Assembly: GCF_900187455.1 (NCBI RefSeq)
Contig: NZ_FYDX01000004.1
Location: 248,001 to 312,000, forward strand
Length of the DNA: 64,000 nucleotides
Origin: Pseudomonas sp. Irchel 3E13
GTDB taxonomy: Bacteria; Pseudomonadota; Gammaproteobacteria; Pseudomonadales; Pseudomonadaceae
Direction: 5' to 3'
The notes under the pieces were generated by a model. That model had not been told where the DNA came from, ran no database searches, and was given only the letters and a program-made list of their open reading frames with translations. Positions 25,905 to 34,928 of this stretch are shown here, piece after piece. The position numbers were made by a program, and so were the translations under genes. How positions within the stretch are numbered: the first letter of the stretch is position 1; the number at the start of each line of letters is the position of its first letter.

Positions 25905-28412
25905 ATGTCTCGCCCCAACACTTTCCATCCCAGGCTCAACCTGCTGACCGCGGGCATCCTCGGACTGTGCGTCACCCCACTGGGCCTGGCCGCCGAAACC
26001 CCGAGCAGCGACACCGCGCTGCAAACCGTGGTCGTCACCGGTGCCCGCGACAGCGGCCGTACCGTGGCCAAGAGCCTGGCGCCGATCGACGTGATCAGCG
26101 CCGATGACCTGGCGCGCTCGGGCAAGCAGAACCTGCGCGACGCCCTCGCCGCCAGCGTGCCCTCCTACACCAACGCAGCCGGTTTCACCGGCGGCACCGG
26201 GCTGTCGGTGAAATCCGCGACCCTGCGCGGCCTCGGCGGCAACCATGTACTGGTGCTGGTCAACGGCAAGCGCCGCCACAACACGTCGCTGATCTTCGTG
26301 CAGACCGCCGCCACCTCCAGCGGCCAGTCGCCGGCCGACCTCGACCTGATCCCGGTCAGCGCCGTCGACCACATCGAAGTGCTGCGCGACGGCGCCGCCG
26401 CGCAGTACGGCTCGGACGCCATCGCCGGGGTGATCAACATCATCCTCAAGAAGAACGATTCCGGCGGCAGCGCCAGCGCGCTGTACGGCCAGTACGAGAA
26501 CCGCATCGGCGGCAAGGGCAACTTCGGCGCCCGCGGCCAGGGCCAGATCAACCAGGGCTTCGCCCTGCCCAACGACGGTTTCTTCAGCCTCAGCGCCGAT
26601 ATCGGCATCCAGGAAAGCTCCAACGTCGCCGGCGCGGTGCCGGACCGCACGCGCATCTATTTCCCGGTCAACGGCGCCGCCGACCCGCGCGAGAACAGCG
26701 AAAGCCGCTACCGCCAACAGCTCGGCCAGCCGCGTTCGCAGACCTACAACTTCGGCTACAACGCCGAGCTGCCGCTGAACGACACCGTCAGCCTGTATTC
26801 CTTCTCGACCCTCAGCCACCGCAACTCCACCAGTTGGGGCACCTACCGCACCGCCAACTCGCCGCAGAACATCGTCTCGGTGTACCCGGAAGGTTTCTCG
26901 CCGCGCTTCGTGGTGGAAGAAGATGACTTCCAGACCGTGGTCGGCCTGCGCAATGACGATGTGGCGGGCTGGAAACTCGACCTGAGCACCAGCTACGGCC
27001 GCAACGACGCCAACACCCGCAACGAGAAGTCGCTGAACCCGTCCCTCGGCCCGGACAGCCCGCGCGACATGGACGGCGGCCATCTGATCGCCAGCCAGTG
27101 GACCAACAACCTCGACCTGACCCGCGCCTTCGACACCGGCCTGTTCGCCAAGCCGCTGAACGTGTCCACCGGCCTGGAATTCCGCCGCGACGGCTTCGAA
27201 ATCCAGGACGGCGACTACGCCTCCTATGCCGATGGCGGCTACGTGTTCCCGGTCGGCCACCCGCTCGCCGGCCAGCGCCCGAACCCCGGCGCGCCAGGCC
27301 TGGTGGGCTTCACCCCGGCCGACGCACACAACTATTCGCGGACCAACACCGCCGGCTACATCGACCTCAGCCAGAGCCTCACCGAGCAGTGGGACGTCAG
27401 CCTCGCCGGGCGTTTCGAGCACTACAGCGACTTCGGCGACACCGGCAGCGGCAAGCTCTCCACCCGCTACGCCTTCACCCCGGCGTTCGCCGTGCGCGGC
27501 ACCATCAGCAACGGCTTCCGCGCGCCGTCGCTGCAGCAGCAGTACTACTCGTCGTCGCTCACCGCCTGGCGCACCAGCCCGCTGACCGGCGTACTGGAAC
27601 AGGCCACCACCCGCTACGTCACCGTCGACGACGCGGCCGGCAAAGCGCTCGGCGCCAAGCAGCTCAAGCCCGAGAAATCGCTGAACTACAGCCTCGGTTT
27701 CGTCGCCACGCCGACCGACAACCTCAACGTCACCGTCGACCTGTACCAGATCGACATCAAGGACCGCGTCCTGCAGACCAGCAACCTGCAAGGCACCGCC
27801 GTGTCCAACGTGCTGGCGGCCAACGGCCTGGACCCGAACCAGATCGTCTCCTACTTCGGCAACCTGGCCGACACCCGCACCCGCGGCATCGACCTGGTGG
27901 CGGACTATCGCTACGACCTCGGCGAGTACGGCAAGACCAAGTGGACCCTGCTGAGCAACCAGAGCCTGCAGACCATCGAGAAGATCAAGGAACCCGACGC
28001 ACTGGCCGGCACCGGCGTCAGCGCCGTGGGCCGCGACCGCCAGGGCAACCTGACCAGCGCCTACCCGAAAAACGTCACCTCGCTGACCGCCGCCTGGCAA
28101 CTGGGCGACTTCGACGTCACGCTCAAGGGCACCCGCTACTCCCGGGTCACCGGCCGCAACCAGATCTCCGCCAGCCGCGACGAGGAAATCCGCGCCGCCT
28201 TCATCACCGACCTGAGCCTGGGCTACTGGATCAGCGACGCGGTGAAAGTGACCGTCGGCGGCGAGAACATCTTCGACCGCCGTCCGCAGCAGCTCAACGA
28301 CGAAGCCAAGCGCTTCTACTTCTTCCCCACCGACGACCCGACCTATAGCTGGTACTCGCCGTACGGGCTGGAAGGCGCGTACTTCTTCGGCAAAGTCGAC
28401 GTGAGCTGGTAA
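25905..28412 (+). CDS. TonB-dependent outer-membrane receptor
   Basis: 835-aa receptor. The signal peptide ends near GLAAETPSS, the TonB box is TVVVTGARDSGRT, and the plug (about 45-170) carries LRGLGGNHVLVLVNGKRRHNTS and VDHIEVLRDGAAAQYGSDAIAGVINI. The barrel is long and ends in Trp (VDVSW), a known variant of the terminal aromatic. The plug has the look of the BtuB/vitamin B12 or carbohydrate-type receptors. Four bases separate it from the MFS gene, so receptor, MFS transporter, SfnB-like enzyme and amidohydrolase form one operon for uptake and degradation of one compound. Confidence 0.93.
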   Translation: MSRPNTFHPRLNLLTAGILGLCVTPLGLAAETPSSDTALQTVVVTGARDSGRTVAKSLAPIDVISADDLARSGKQNLRDALAASVPSYTNAAGFTGGTGLSVKSATLRGLGGNHVLVLVNGKRRHNTSLIFVQTAATSSGQSPADLDLIPVSAVDHIEVLRDGAAAQYGSDAIAGVINIILKKNDSGGSASALYGQYENRIGGKGNFGARGQGQINQGFALPNDGFFSLSADIGIQESSNVAGAVPDRTRIYFPVNGAADPRENSESRYRQQLGQPRSQTYNFGYNAELPLNDTVSLYSFSTLSHRNSTSWGTYRTANSPQNIVSVYPEGFSPRFVVEEDDFQTVVGLRNDDVAGWKLDLSTSYGRNDANTRNEKSLNPSLGPDSPRDMDGGHLIASQWTNNLDLTRAFDTGLFAKPLNVSTGLEFRRDGFEIQDGDYASYADGGYVFPVGHPLAGQRPNPGAPGLVGFTPADAHNYSRTNTAGYIDLSQSLTEQWDVSLAGRFEHYSDFGDTGSGKLSTRYAFTPAFAVRGTISNGFRAPSLQQQYYSSSLTAWRTSPLTGVLEQATTRYVTVDDAAGKALGAKQLKPEKSLNYSLGFVATPTDNLNVTVDLYQIDIKDRVLQTSNLQGTAVSNVLAANGLDPNQIVSYFGNLADTRTRGIDLVADYRYDLGEYGKTKWTLLSNQSLQTIEKIKEPDALAGTGVSAVGRDRQGNLTSAYPKNVTSLTAAWQLGDFDVTLKGTRYSRVTGRNQISASRDEEIRAAFITDLSLGYWISDAVKVTVGGENIFDRRPQQLNDEAKRFYFFPTDDPTYSWYSPYGLEGAYFFGKVDVSW

Positions 28413-28416
28413 TCCG

Positions 28417-29763
28417 ATGAGCACTCCCGGCAGCCTGTCCGCAACCTCGTCCGCCGCCCCCGCGGCGGACGCCACCGCCTTCGACCAGCGCCTGTACCGC
28501 AAGCTGGCGTGGCGCATCATGCCGTTCCTGTTCCTGTGCTTCGTGCTGAACTGGCTCGACCGGGTCAACATCAGCTTCGCCCACTTGCAGTTCAAGGCCG
28601 ACCTGAACATCAGCGATGCCACCTTCGGCATCATCGTCGGGGTGTTCTCCATCGGCTACCTGCTGTTCGAAATCCCCAGCAACCTGTTGCTGGAGAAGTT
28701 CGGCGCGAAGAAGACCATGACCCGCATCATGATCCTCTGGGGATTGGTGACCATCGCCACCGCGTTCGCCCAGACGCCGGGGCAGTTCTACGTGTTGCGG
28801 ATATTGCTGGGCGCCGCCGAGGCCGGCTTCTTCCCCGGCGTGATCCTGTACCTGACCTACTGGTTTCCGGCCGCGTACCGGGCGCGGATCACCTCGCGCT
28901 TCATCATGGCCATCGCCGTCTGCGGCATCGTCGGCGGGCCGCTGTCCACCTGGATCATGGGCCACTTCGCCGGGTTTGCCGGGTTCAGCGGCTGGCAGTG
29001 GCTGTTCGTGATCACCGGCATCCCGCCGGTGCTGGCCGGGCTGTTCGCCTGGTACTGGCTGGACGACAAACCGGCCAACGCCAAGTGGCTCAGCGAGGAC
29101 GAAAAACGCGCCATCGAAGGCGCCCTGGCCCATGAACGGGCGAGCCGCAAACCCGGCGGTCACCAGCGTTTCGTCGAAGCGCTGAAAGACCGCAAGGTCT
29201 GGTTCATCACCCTCGCCTACTGCCTGACCATCATGTGCACCGGCAACGTCACCAACATCTGGGCACCGTCGATCATCCGCGACGCCGGGGTCAGCAACCT
29301 CGGCCAGCTCGGCCTGTTCTCGGCGCTGCCCTATGTGGTCGGCGTGGGGGTGATGCTCTGGGCCTGCCGTCACTCCGACCTGCACCAGGAGCGCCGCTGG
29401 CACTTCGCGCTGGGCGGTCTGACGGCAGCGCTGGCGATGACCCTGCTGCCCAACCTGATCGCCGGGCCCTGGTCGGCCATCGCCCTGCTGACCCTGATGA
29501 CCAGCGGTTACCTGGTGGCGACGGCGGTGTTCTGGACCATTCCCACCTATTACCTGTCCGACCGCGCCCGCGCCGCCGGCCTGGCGCTGGTCAACTGCTG
29601 CGGGCAGATCAGCAGCCTGCTGACGCCGATCATGATCGGCACGATCAAGACCAACACAGGCGAAATCAGCCTGGCGCTGTACATCGTCGCCGCCCTCGTG
29701 GCGTGCGGCACCCTGATCCTGTTGTTCGGCGTTCCGCGCCAGGCCTTGCGCGATGCACCCTGA
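28417..29763 (+). CDS. MFS transporter, ACS family
   Basis: Inner-membrane 12-helix symporter, 448 aa. It starts with a soluble Ala/Ser-rich tail, then LAWRIMPFLFLCFVLNWLDRVNISFAH with the ACS family's DRVN in helix 1. Helices 2-4 include EIPSNLLLEKFGAKKTMTRIM and GAAEAGFFPGVILYLTYWFP. These match the tartrate/allantoate/phthalate-type organic anion transporters. Together with the receptor it would move the compound across both membranes. Confidence 0.92.
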   Translation: MSTPGSLSATSSAAPAADATAFDQRLYRKLAWRIMPFLFLCFVLNWLDRVNISFAHLQFKADLNISDATFGIIVGVFSIGYLLFEIPSNLLLEKFGAKKTMTRIMILWGLVTIATAFAQTPGQFYVLRILLGAAEAGFFPGVILYLTYWFPAAYRARITSRFIMAIAVCGIVGGPLSTWIMGHFAGFAGFSGWQWLFVITGIPPVLAGLFAWYWLDDKPANAKWLSEDEKRAIEGALAHERASRKPGGHQRFVEALKDRKVWFITLAYCLTIMCTGNVTNIWAPSIIRDAGVSNLGQLGLFSALPYVVGVGVMLWACRHSDLHQERRWHFALGGLTAALAMTLLPNLIAGPWSAIALLTLMTSGYLVATAVFWTIPTYYLSDRARAAGLALVNCCGQISSLLTPIMIGTIKTNTGEISLALYIVAALVACGTLILLFGVPRQALRDAP

Positions 29764-29784
29764 TTTCCTTTTCGAGACTGACTC

Positions 29785-30969
29785 ATGACCGATTACCTGG
29801 CACTGGCCACTGAACTGGCCACCCACATCCAGCCTGGCGCCGCCGAACGCGACGCGCAGCGCATCCTGCCCCACGCGCAACTGGACCTGATCCGCGAATC
29901 CGGCCTCGGCGCCGCGCGGGTCCCGGTCGAACTGGGCGGCGGCGATGTCAGCCAACTGGACGTGGCGCGGATTTTCATCACCCTGGCCAAGGCCGACCCG
30001 AGCGTGGCCCAGGCGCTGTTCCCGCACTTCGCCACCGTCGAGCACCTGCGCCTGATCGCCCATGAAGACCAGCAACGGCGTTACCTCGGCGCCTTCGCCG
30101 AGCGGCAACTGTCCTCCGGCGCCATCGCCGAACGCAGCGGCAAATTCCGCGGTGAAATCCACACCCGCCTGGAACGCCAGGGCGAGCGGCTGGTGCTCAA
30201 CGGCAGCAAGTTCTACAGCACCGGCTGCCTGTTCGCCGACCTGCTGAAGATCCAGGCGGTGGACGAGGACGGCAACGCGGTCTACGTCATGCTGCCGGCG
30301 AACACCCCCGGCATCACCCTGCTCGACGACTGGGACGGCATGGGCCAGCGCATCACCGCCAGCGGCACCACCTTGCTGGAAAACGTCACGGTGCTGCCGG
30401 AGCAGGTGATTCCCCTGGCCGAGTGGTACCAGCGGCGCAACTACATCGGCGCCAGCGCGCAACTGATCCACTGCGCCATCGATATCGGCATCGGCCTGGC
30501 GGCGCTGGACGATGCCGTGGCGTGGTCGCGCACCGGCGCCCGTCCGGTGCGTGAAAGCGGTGTCGATCAGGCGCGCAACGACCCGTACATCCTGCACACC
30601 GTGGGCGATCTTTCCGCGGCGATCCACGGCGCCGAAGCGCTGGTGGAAAAGGCCGCGCTGACCGTCGACCTCGCCGCCCGCAGCCAGTTGCAGGGCCTGC
30701 TGGCCGGAGAAGAACTGGACGCCTTGCTGGCCCGTTCGTCGATCGCCGTGGCCGAAGCCAAGATCGCCTCGACCCGCGCCGCGCTGCATGTCTGCGAGCG
30801 TCTCTATGAAGTCGGCGGCGCCGCCACCACCCAGTCGCGCTACAACTTCGACCGCCACTGGCGCAACGCCCGCACCCACACCACCCACGACGCCGTGGCC
30901 TACAAGTACAAGGCCATCGGCGACTACCTGGTGAACGGCAACTACCCGCCGATCGCTTTCACTTACTGA
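29785..30969 (+). CDS. SfnB-like acyl-CoA-dehydrogenase-fold flavoenzyme
   Basis: 394-aa protein of the acyl-CoA dehydrogenase/DszC-type fold. It shows VPVELGGGDVSQLDVARIFITLAKADPSVAQALFPHF (N-terminal helical domain), FYSTGCLFADLLKIQA (flavin-binding beta domain), a C-terminal helical bundle and HTTHDAVAYKYKAIGDYLVNG near the end. This pattern resembles SfnB/DszC monooxygenases used to desulfurise or oxidise organosulfur and similar compounds; a true acyl-CoA substrate is less likely. It follows the MFS gene by 21 bp. Confidence 0.82.
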   Translation: MTDYLALATELATHIQPGAAERDAQRILPHAQLDLIRESGLGAARVPVELGGGDVSQLDVARIFITLAKADPSVAQALFPHFATVEHLRLIAHEDQQRRYLGAFAERQLSSGAIAERSGKFRGEIHTRLERQGERLVLNGSKFYSTGCLFADLLKIQAVDEDGNAVYVMLPANTPGITLLDDWDGMGQRITASGTTLLENVTVLPEQVIPLAEWYQRRNYIGASAQLIHCAIDIGIGLAALDDAVAWSRTGARPVRESGVDQARNDPYILHTVGDLSAAIHGAEALVEKAALTVDLAARSQLQGLLAGEELDALLARSSIAVAEAKIASTRAALHVCERLYEVGGAATTQSRYNFDRHWRNARTHTTHDAVAYKYKAIGDYLVNGNYPPIAFTY

Positions 30970-30984
30970 GCACGGAACGTCCCC

Positions 30985-32313
30985 ATGCCGCCGTACCGTA
31001 AAACGCTGGTTGCCTTGTTCCTCGGCCTGCTCGCGGGGCCGATCAGCGCCGCGCCGACGGCGCACTGGGGCGACCTCGATGCACGCATCGCCAAGGCCCT
31101 GCCCGGCGTGATCGCGCTTCGTCACGAAATCCACCAACACCCGGAACTGGGCAACCGCGAGGTCGAGACCGCCAAGCGCATCACCAAACGCCTGCGCGAG
31201 CTGGGCCTGGAGGTGCAGACCGGCGTCGCCCACACCGGCGTGGTCGGCATCTTGCGCGGCGGCAAGCCGGGGCCGGTGGTGGCGATCCGCGCCGAGCTGG
31301 ACGCCCTGCCCCTGACCGAACAGACCGGCCTGCCCTTCGCCTCCACCGTCCGCGTCCCGGACCCGAGCGGTGACCTGCGCACCCGCGGCAAGGAAGTTGG
31401 CGTGATGCACGCCTGCGGCCACGACGCGCACATGGCCATGGCCCTCGGCGTGGCCGAAGTGCTGGCGGCGCGGCGCGACGAGCTGCCCGGCACCCTCAAG
31501 CTGATCTTCCAGCCCGCCGAAGAAGGCCCGCCGCTGGGCGAAGCTGGTGGCGCGAAACTGATGATCGAACAAGGCGTGCTGCAAAACCCGGCGCCGGCGG
31601 TGATCTTCGGCATCCACGTCACCGCCGGCACGGCCGGCACCTTCACCCTGAGCCGCACCCGCACCACCGCGGCGGCGGACACCTTCGTCGCCCGGATCAA
31701 GGGTCGCCAGACCCACGCCGCGTTCCCCTGGACCGGCATCGATCCGGTGCCCGTGGCGGCCCAGACCATTCTCGCCTGGCAGACCATTCCCAGCCGCCAG
31801 TCCAACCTCAGCGTGCTGCCGGCGCCAGTGATTTCGGTCGGCCGCATCGAAGCGGGCGACCGCCACAACATCATCCCGGCCGAAGTGCGCCTTGAAGGGT
31901 CGATCCGCACCGTCAGCGACGAACAGCGCGAAGACGTCCTCCAGCGCATGCGCCGCACCGCCGAAAAGATCGCCGAAGCTTCCGGCGCCAGCGCCGAGGT
32001 CGACTACCTGCCCGGCAACTACCGCGCCGGCCACAACGACACCGCCTTGGTGGACAGCCTGCTGCCGGTGCTGGAGCAGGTCTCCACCACTCCGGTGAAG
32101 CTCGATAACGGGACTTATGGCGCGGACGACTTCGCCGAATATGCCCGGGAGATTCCTGGCATCTTCATGCGCATGGGCGTTACCCCGCCGGCCTTGGCGG
32201 ACAAACCGGTGTGGCCGACTCATTCGCCGGGGTTCCAGGTGGATGACCCGAGCCTGGCGGTGGGGATCCGGGCGTTGAGTCGGATGACGTTGAGTTATAT
32301 GCAACGGCAGTGA
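30985..32313 (+). CDS. Exported M20-family amidohydrolase
   Basis: Zinc carboxypeptidase/aminoacylase of the M20D type (hippurate or N-acyl amino acid hydrolase group), 442 aa. It has a Sec signal peptide (about 1-22, cleavage near ISAAPTA), so it acts in the periplasm. The metal sites are visible: MHACGHDAHMAM, IFQPAEEGP (catalytic Glu pair), GIHVTAG and the late His region. HEIHQHPELGNREVETAKR is the family's N-terminal signature. As last gene of the operon it may release the product taken up through the receptor/MFS pair. Confidence 0.92.
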   Translation: MPPYRKTLVALFLGLLAGPISAAPTAHWGDLDARIAKALPGVIALRHEIHQHPELGNREVETAKRITKRLRELGLEVQTGVAHTGVVGILRGGKPGPVVAIRAELDALPLTEQTGLPFASTVRVPDPSGDLRTRGKEVGVMHACGHDAHMAMALGVAEVLAARRDELPGTLKLIFQPAEEGPPLGEAGGAKLMIEQGVLQNPAPAVIFGIHVTAGTAGTFTLSRTRTTAAADTFVARIKGRQTHAAFPWTGIDPVPVAAQTILAWQTIPSRQSNLSVLPAPVISVGRIEAGDRHNIIPAEVRLEGSIRTVSDEQREDVLQRMRRTAEKIAEASGASAEVDYLPGNYRAGHNDTALVDSLLPVLEQVSTTPVKLDNGTYGADDFAEYAREIPGIFMRMGVTPPALADKPVWPTHSPGFQVDDPSLAVGIRALSRMTLSYMQRQ

Positions 32314-32327
32314 GCCTAGAGGCCGCT

Positions 32328-32366
32328 ATCGCTGGCTTGCCAGCGATGCGCCGCGCAAAGCGGCGC
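32328..32366. repeat. REP-type double hairpin between convergent genes
   Basis: ATCGCTGGC-TT-GCCAGCGAT followed at once by GCGCCGC-GCAAA-GCGGCGC. It sits between the amidohydrolase and csgG genes, whose ends face each other, so it could end both transcripts. Confidence 0.65.
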
Positions 32367-32372
32367 TCGATC

Positions 32373-33212
32373 TCAAGGGCGCTGATACTGCCCCAAATAC
32401 CGCTCCAGCACCGCCTTGTCGCCACTGCCATCCCCCGCCACCTGCCAAAGCCGCCGTTCGATGCCCTGGGCCAGCAAATGCCCCACCGCCGCTTCGATCG
32501 CCGACAGCACGCAAAGCTGCGCCGGCTCGTTGGTGGTGTAGCCCACTTCCGCTTCCAGCAGTTTCTTGAATTCGATGAACTTGAACACCCCGGCGCTGCG
32601 CCCCACGGAGTAGATGGTCTTGCTGGTCATGACGTTGGCCAGCACCTGGCCGCTGCGCACGTCCACCGCCCGCAGGTTGACGGTGACTTGGTCCACCCGG
32701 TACTCGCGGGAGATGTCGATGCCGAGATAGCGAGCCCCTTCGCCGCCACTGCGCACGTTGGTGTCGTAGGCGATGATTCCGCCTTCGAGCATCAGGTTGG
32801 CCGCCTGCAACGGCGGCAGTTCGGCCTGGATGTTCAGCGGCGTATCCGGCTTTTTCTGCGAGGCGCGGATGATCTTGCGCTCGGTCAGCAGGTTCTGCAG
32901 CCCTTCACGCTCCAGCACCATGAACCAGCCGCTGGCCTGCAAGGCATCCATCAACATGCTCGCCGCGCCTTGGGTGACGCTGGTGGAAAAGGAGCTGGCC
33001 GGGTTCGGTTTGTACTGCCCGGTCTGGTCGCGAAAGCCATACACCACCGCCATCAGCCGACCCTTGGGGCGCGGCATGTTGAGCAGGTCATAGTAGGTCG
33101 AGGCGCGCGGGGTCAGGGTCGGGGTCTCGGTGTCATCGGCCGACATCGGTTCGCGCAGTCCGCAGCCTTGCAAGGCGGCCAAAATCAGCAGGGTGCCCAG
33201 TAGACATTTCAT
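32373..33212 (-). CDS. csgG: CsgG, outer-membrane curli secretion channel lipoprotein
   Basis: Nonameric outer-membrane pore lipoprotein of the type VIII (curli) pathway. The protein follows E. coli CsgG along its length: lipobox LQGC at about residue 17, PASSFSTSVTQGAASMLMDALQASGWF, LEREGLQNLLTERKIIRASQ, LMLEGGIIAYDTNVRSGGEGARYLGI, and VGYTTNEPAQLCVLSAIEAAV. It has 279 aa from the ATG at 33212, placed 8 nt after GGGGAG. CsgE and CsgF are adjacent but no curlin subunit (CsgA/B) is in the window. It is the last gene of the secretion operon. Confidence 0.94.
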   Translation of the reverse strand: MKCLLGTLLILAALQGCGLREPMSADDTETPTLTPRASTYYDLLNMPRPKGRLMAVVYGFRDQTGQYKPNPASSFSTSVTQGAASMLMDALQASGWFMVLEREGLQNLLTERKIIRASQKKPDTPLNIQAELPPLQAANLMLEGGIIAYDTNVRSGGEGARYLGIDISREYRVDQVTVNLRAVDVRSGQVLANVMTSKTIYSVGRSAGVFKFIEFKKLLEAEVGYTTNEPAQLCVLSAIEAAVGHLLAQGIERRLWQVAGDGSGDKAVLERYLGQYQRP

Positions 33213-33238
33213 GTTCATCACTCCCCTTTCGGCCCGGC

Positions 33239-33652
33239 TCAAGGATTCAGCCCGTTGACCTGGATTTCCGACACTTCGCCCGTCGCCCGGTCGGTCACCT
33301 GAATGCTCAAGGCCCCGGAATCGTCGATCACGTTGATGATGAAGGAGTCGGTGGACATGCTGCCGCTGTTGCCATTGGCGATGTTGTCCAGCAACTGCGA
33401 GAGCATTCGCGACTCCAATTGGTTGCTGAAGCGCTCCAGGGCGGTGGTGCCGGTGTAGGCCGAGCGGCCGCCGATGGACGGGTCGTCATGGTCGTTCTGC
33501 GCCTGGGCGTTGTTCAGCAGCCAGGTGCCATTCAGCGGGTTGCCGCCGAACGACGGGTTGATCGGCGTGTGCACCAGTTCGGTGGCCGACGCCTGGGCGC
33601 AGGCCGCGAGGAATACGGCGCAGGCCAGACGGTGGGCGATGGTGGTGTTCAT
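33239..33652 (-). CDS. csgF: CsgF, curli secretion accessory protein
   Basis: Exported 137-aa protein. The signal peptide ends near ASATEL, then comes the family hallmark TPINPSFGGNPLNG, which in curli systems threads into the CsgG pore, followed by SQLLDNIANG and a C-terminal beta domain. It works with CsgG at the outer membrane. Its ATG overlaps the csgE stop (ATGA), and csgG follows. Confidence 0.93.
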   Translation of the reverse strand: MNTTIAHRLACAVFLAACAQASATELVHTPINPSFGGNPLNGTWLLNNAQAQNDHDDPSIGGRSAYTGTTALERFSNQLESRMLSQLLDNIANGNSGSMSTDSFIINVIDDSGALSIQVTDRATGEVSEIQVNGLNP

Positions 33653-34044
33653 AGCTCGTCCCTCTCCAGATCGGTGGTGTCCTGCAGCAGCGACTCCAGC
33701 TTGCGCTGGATGACCTGCGCCTTGACCAGATCGGCGGCCTCATAGGCCGCGTCTTTGAGTTCTACGGTGTTGGGTGGCAGGAACCGCCGGTACACCACCC
33801 GTTGCTGATACTCGACCGACACCAGGCTGCCCCAGCGCGGATCCGGCTTTTCCCGTACCACCAGGTTGAAATCCAGGCGGCTGGTGGCACGCAGGCGCTC
33901 GGCGAAGCTGTAATAGAAGTCGTGGCCGATGTGGCTGATGGTGGAATCGACGATGAACCCCATCATCTCGTCCTCCTCGCCGCCCCGCGCTTGCGCCCCG
34001 AGCAGGGCCAGCGACAGCACGGCGACACACCGCCAGCGGTTCAT
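33649..34044 (-). CDS. csgE: CsgE, curli secretion specificity factor
   Basis: Periplasmic 131-aa protein. The signal peptide at MNRWRCVAVLSLALLGAQARGG is followed by GFIVDSTISHIGHDFYYSF, WGSLVSVEYQQRVVYRRFL and LEDTTD-like ending, which match CsgE, the nonameric cap that gates CsgG and recruits its substrate. Its ATG overlaps the stop of the upstream pseudopilin gene (ATGA), so the curli genes are translationally coupled to a type II secretion-like operon, which is unusual. Confidence 0.92.
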   Translation of the reverse strand: MNRWRCVAVLSLALLGAQARGGEEDEMMGFIVDSTISHIGHDFYYSFAERLRATSRLDFNLVVREKPDPRWGSLVSVEYQQRVVYRRFLPPNTVELKDAAYEAADLVKAQVIQRKLESLLQDTTDLERDEL

Positions 34045-34574
34045 CGCGCCGCCCCTGCTGCCACTCCGGCCGCCGCACGCCGGGGCGTCTCGCCGGTGAA
34101 CGCCTGCTCGGCGACGAACTGCCAGTCGGCGTAATGCCCCAGTCCCTCGAAATCCGCCCACTGCGCGGCAAATCCGGACTGCTTGCGCGGCACACCCTGC
34201 GAGCGGCTATAGACCCCGGTGATGCGCCCGTCGATGGAACGCACCAGGCCCCAGTCGTCGCTGCCGGTGATCGGGTCCGGGTAAAGCCGGCGGAGGTGCC
34301 GCTTGAGGTTGGGAAAGCGCGAATCCTCCAGCAGTTCGTCCAGCGCCTGCGGGTACTGGGCCAGCCCCGGCGAGGCGCGGTAGTAGCTGCGCAGGGCCTG
34401 GGCGTACTGGCTGCCGACCCACAGCAGTTCCTGCTCGCGTTCGCGCAGCGCCTGGATCGACCAGAGTTGCCCGGCGGCGCCCATGGCCATGCCGCTGACG
34501 GCGATCAGCAAGAGCACGCCCAGGTAGGTAAAGCCGGCCTCGGCCGCCTTACCACTCGGCATAAAGGCTGCCAT
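34041..34574 (-). CDS. Pseudopilin-like protein lacking Glu5 (minor, GspK-like tip)
   Basis: 177 aa. The N-terminus has a prepilin-type GFTYLGVLLLIAVSGMAMG helix after a short leader, but position +5 is Gly where pilins carry Glu, as in tip pseudopilins of the GspK kind. The start at 34574 follows GGGAGG. A soluble region of about 130 residues follows (QYAQALRSYYRASPGLAQYPQALDELLED, then DPITGSDDWG, shared in style with the neighbouring pseudopilins). The stop overlaps csgE by ATGA. Confidence 0.8.
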   Translation of the reverse strand: MAAFMPSGKAAEAGFTYLGVLLLIAVSGMAMGAAGQLWSIQALREREQELLWVGSQYAQALRSYYRASPGLAQYPQALDELLEDSRFPNLKRHLRRLYPDPITGSDDWGLVRSIDGRITGVYSRSQGVPRKQSGFAAQWADFEGLGHYADWQFVAEQAFTGETPRRAAAGVAAGAAR

Positions 34575-34923
34575 CGCGCGCCCTCCCGGTTGCACCGCTC
34601 TTGATATCGCCCACCGCGCCGGCCACGCCGTCGGGTGGCGGCAGCACCTGCCAGAGATCGCGGCGCTGGGTGATCGGGTCCAGCGGCGCGGCGCGCAGGT
34701 AGCGCTGCTCCACCAGTTGCTCCAGCGACTCGGGGTAATGCCCGGTGTCGCCGTAGTAGTGATCGAGCGATTCACGCAACACCGCCAGGCTCTGGCGCAG
34801 GGTGGTTTCCTTCGACTGCTCCAGGCTGCTGAAGTAACGCGGCATGGCGATGGTCACCAGGGTGGCGATGATCGCCATCACCACCAGCAACTCGATCAGG
34901 GTAAAGCCCTTGCTCTGGCGCAT
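34549..34923 (-). CDS. Type II secretion-type pseudopilin
   Basis: 124 aa. It has prepilin leader MRQSKG, then FTLIELLVVMAIIATLVTIAMPRYF with Glu at +5, and a soluble tail with DHYYGDTGHYPESLEQLVEQRYLRAAPLDPITQ. The leader Gly/Phe junction would be cut and methylated by a prepilin peptidase, not found in this window. It lies between two other pseudopilin genes. Confidence 0.9.
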   Translation of the reverse strand: MRQSKGFTLIELLVVMAIIATLVTIAMPRYFSSLEQSKETTLRQSLAVLRESLDHYYGDTGHYPESLEQLVEQRYLRAAPLDPITQRRDLWQVLPPPDGVAGAVGDIKSGATGRARDGSLYAEW

Positions 34924-34928
34924 TGTCG

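Noticed and set aside
25797..28652. 950-residue open frame on the minus strand opposite the TonB receptor
   Set aside because: Val/Ala/Gly-rich shadow without domains; the plus strand encodes a full plug and barrel.
28294..32304. 1336-residue open frame on the minus strand
   Set aside because: It covers three well-defined plus-strand genes and has the low-complexity look of an antisense frame.
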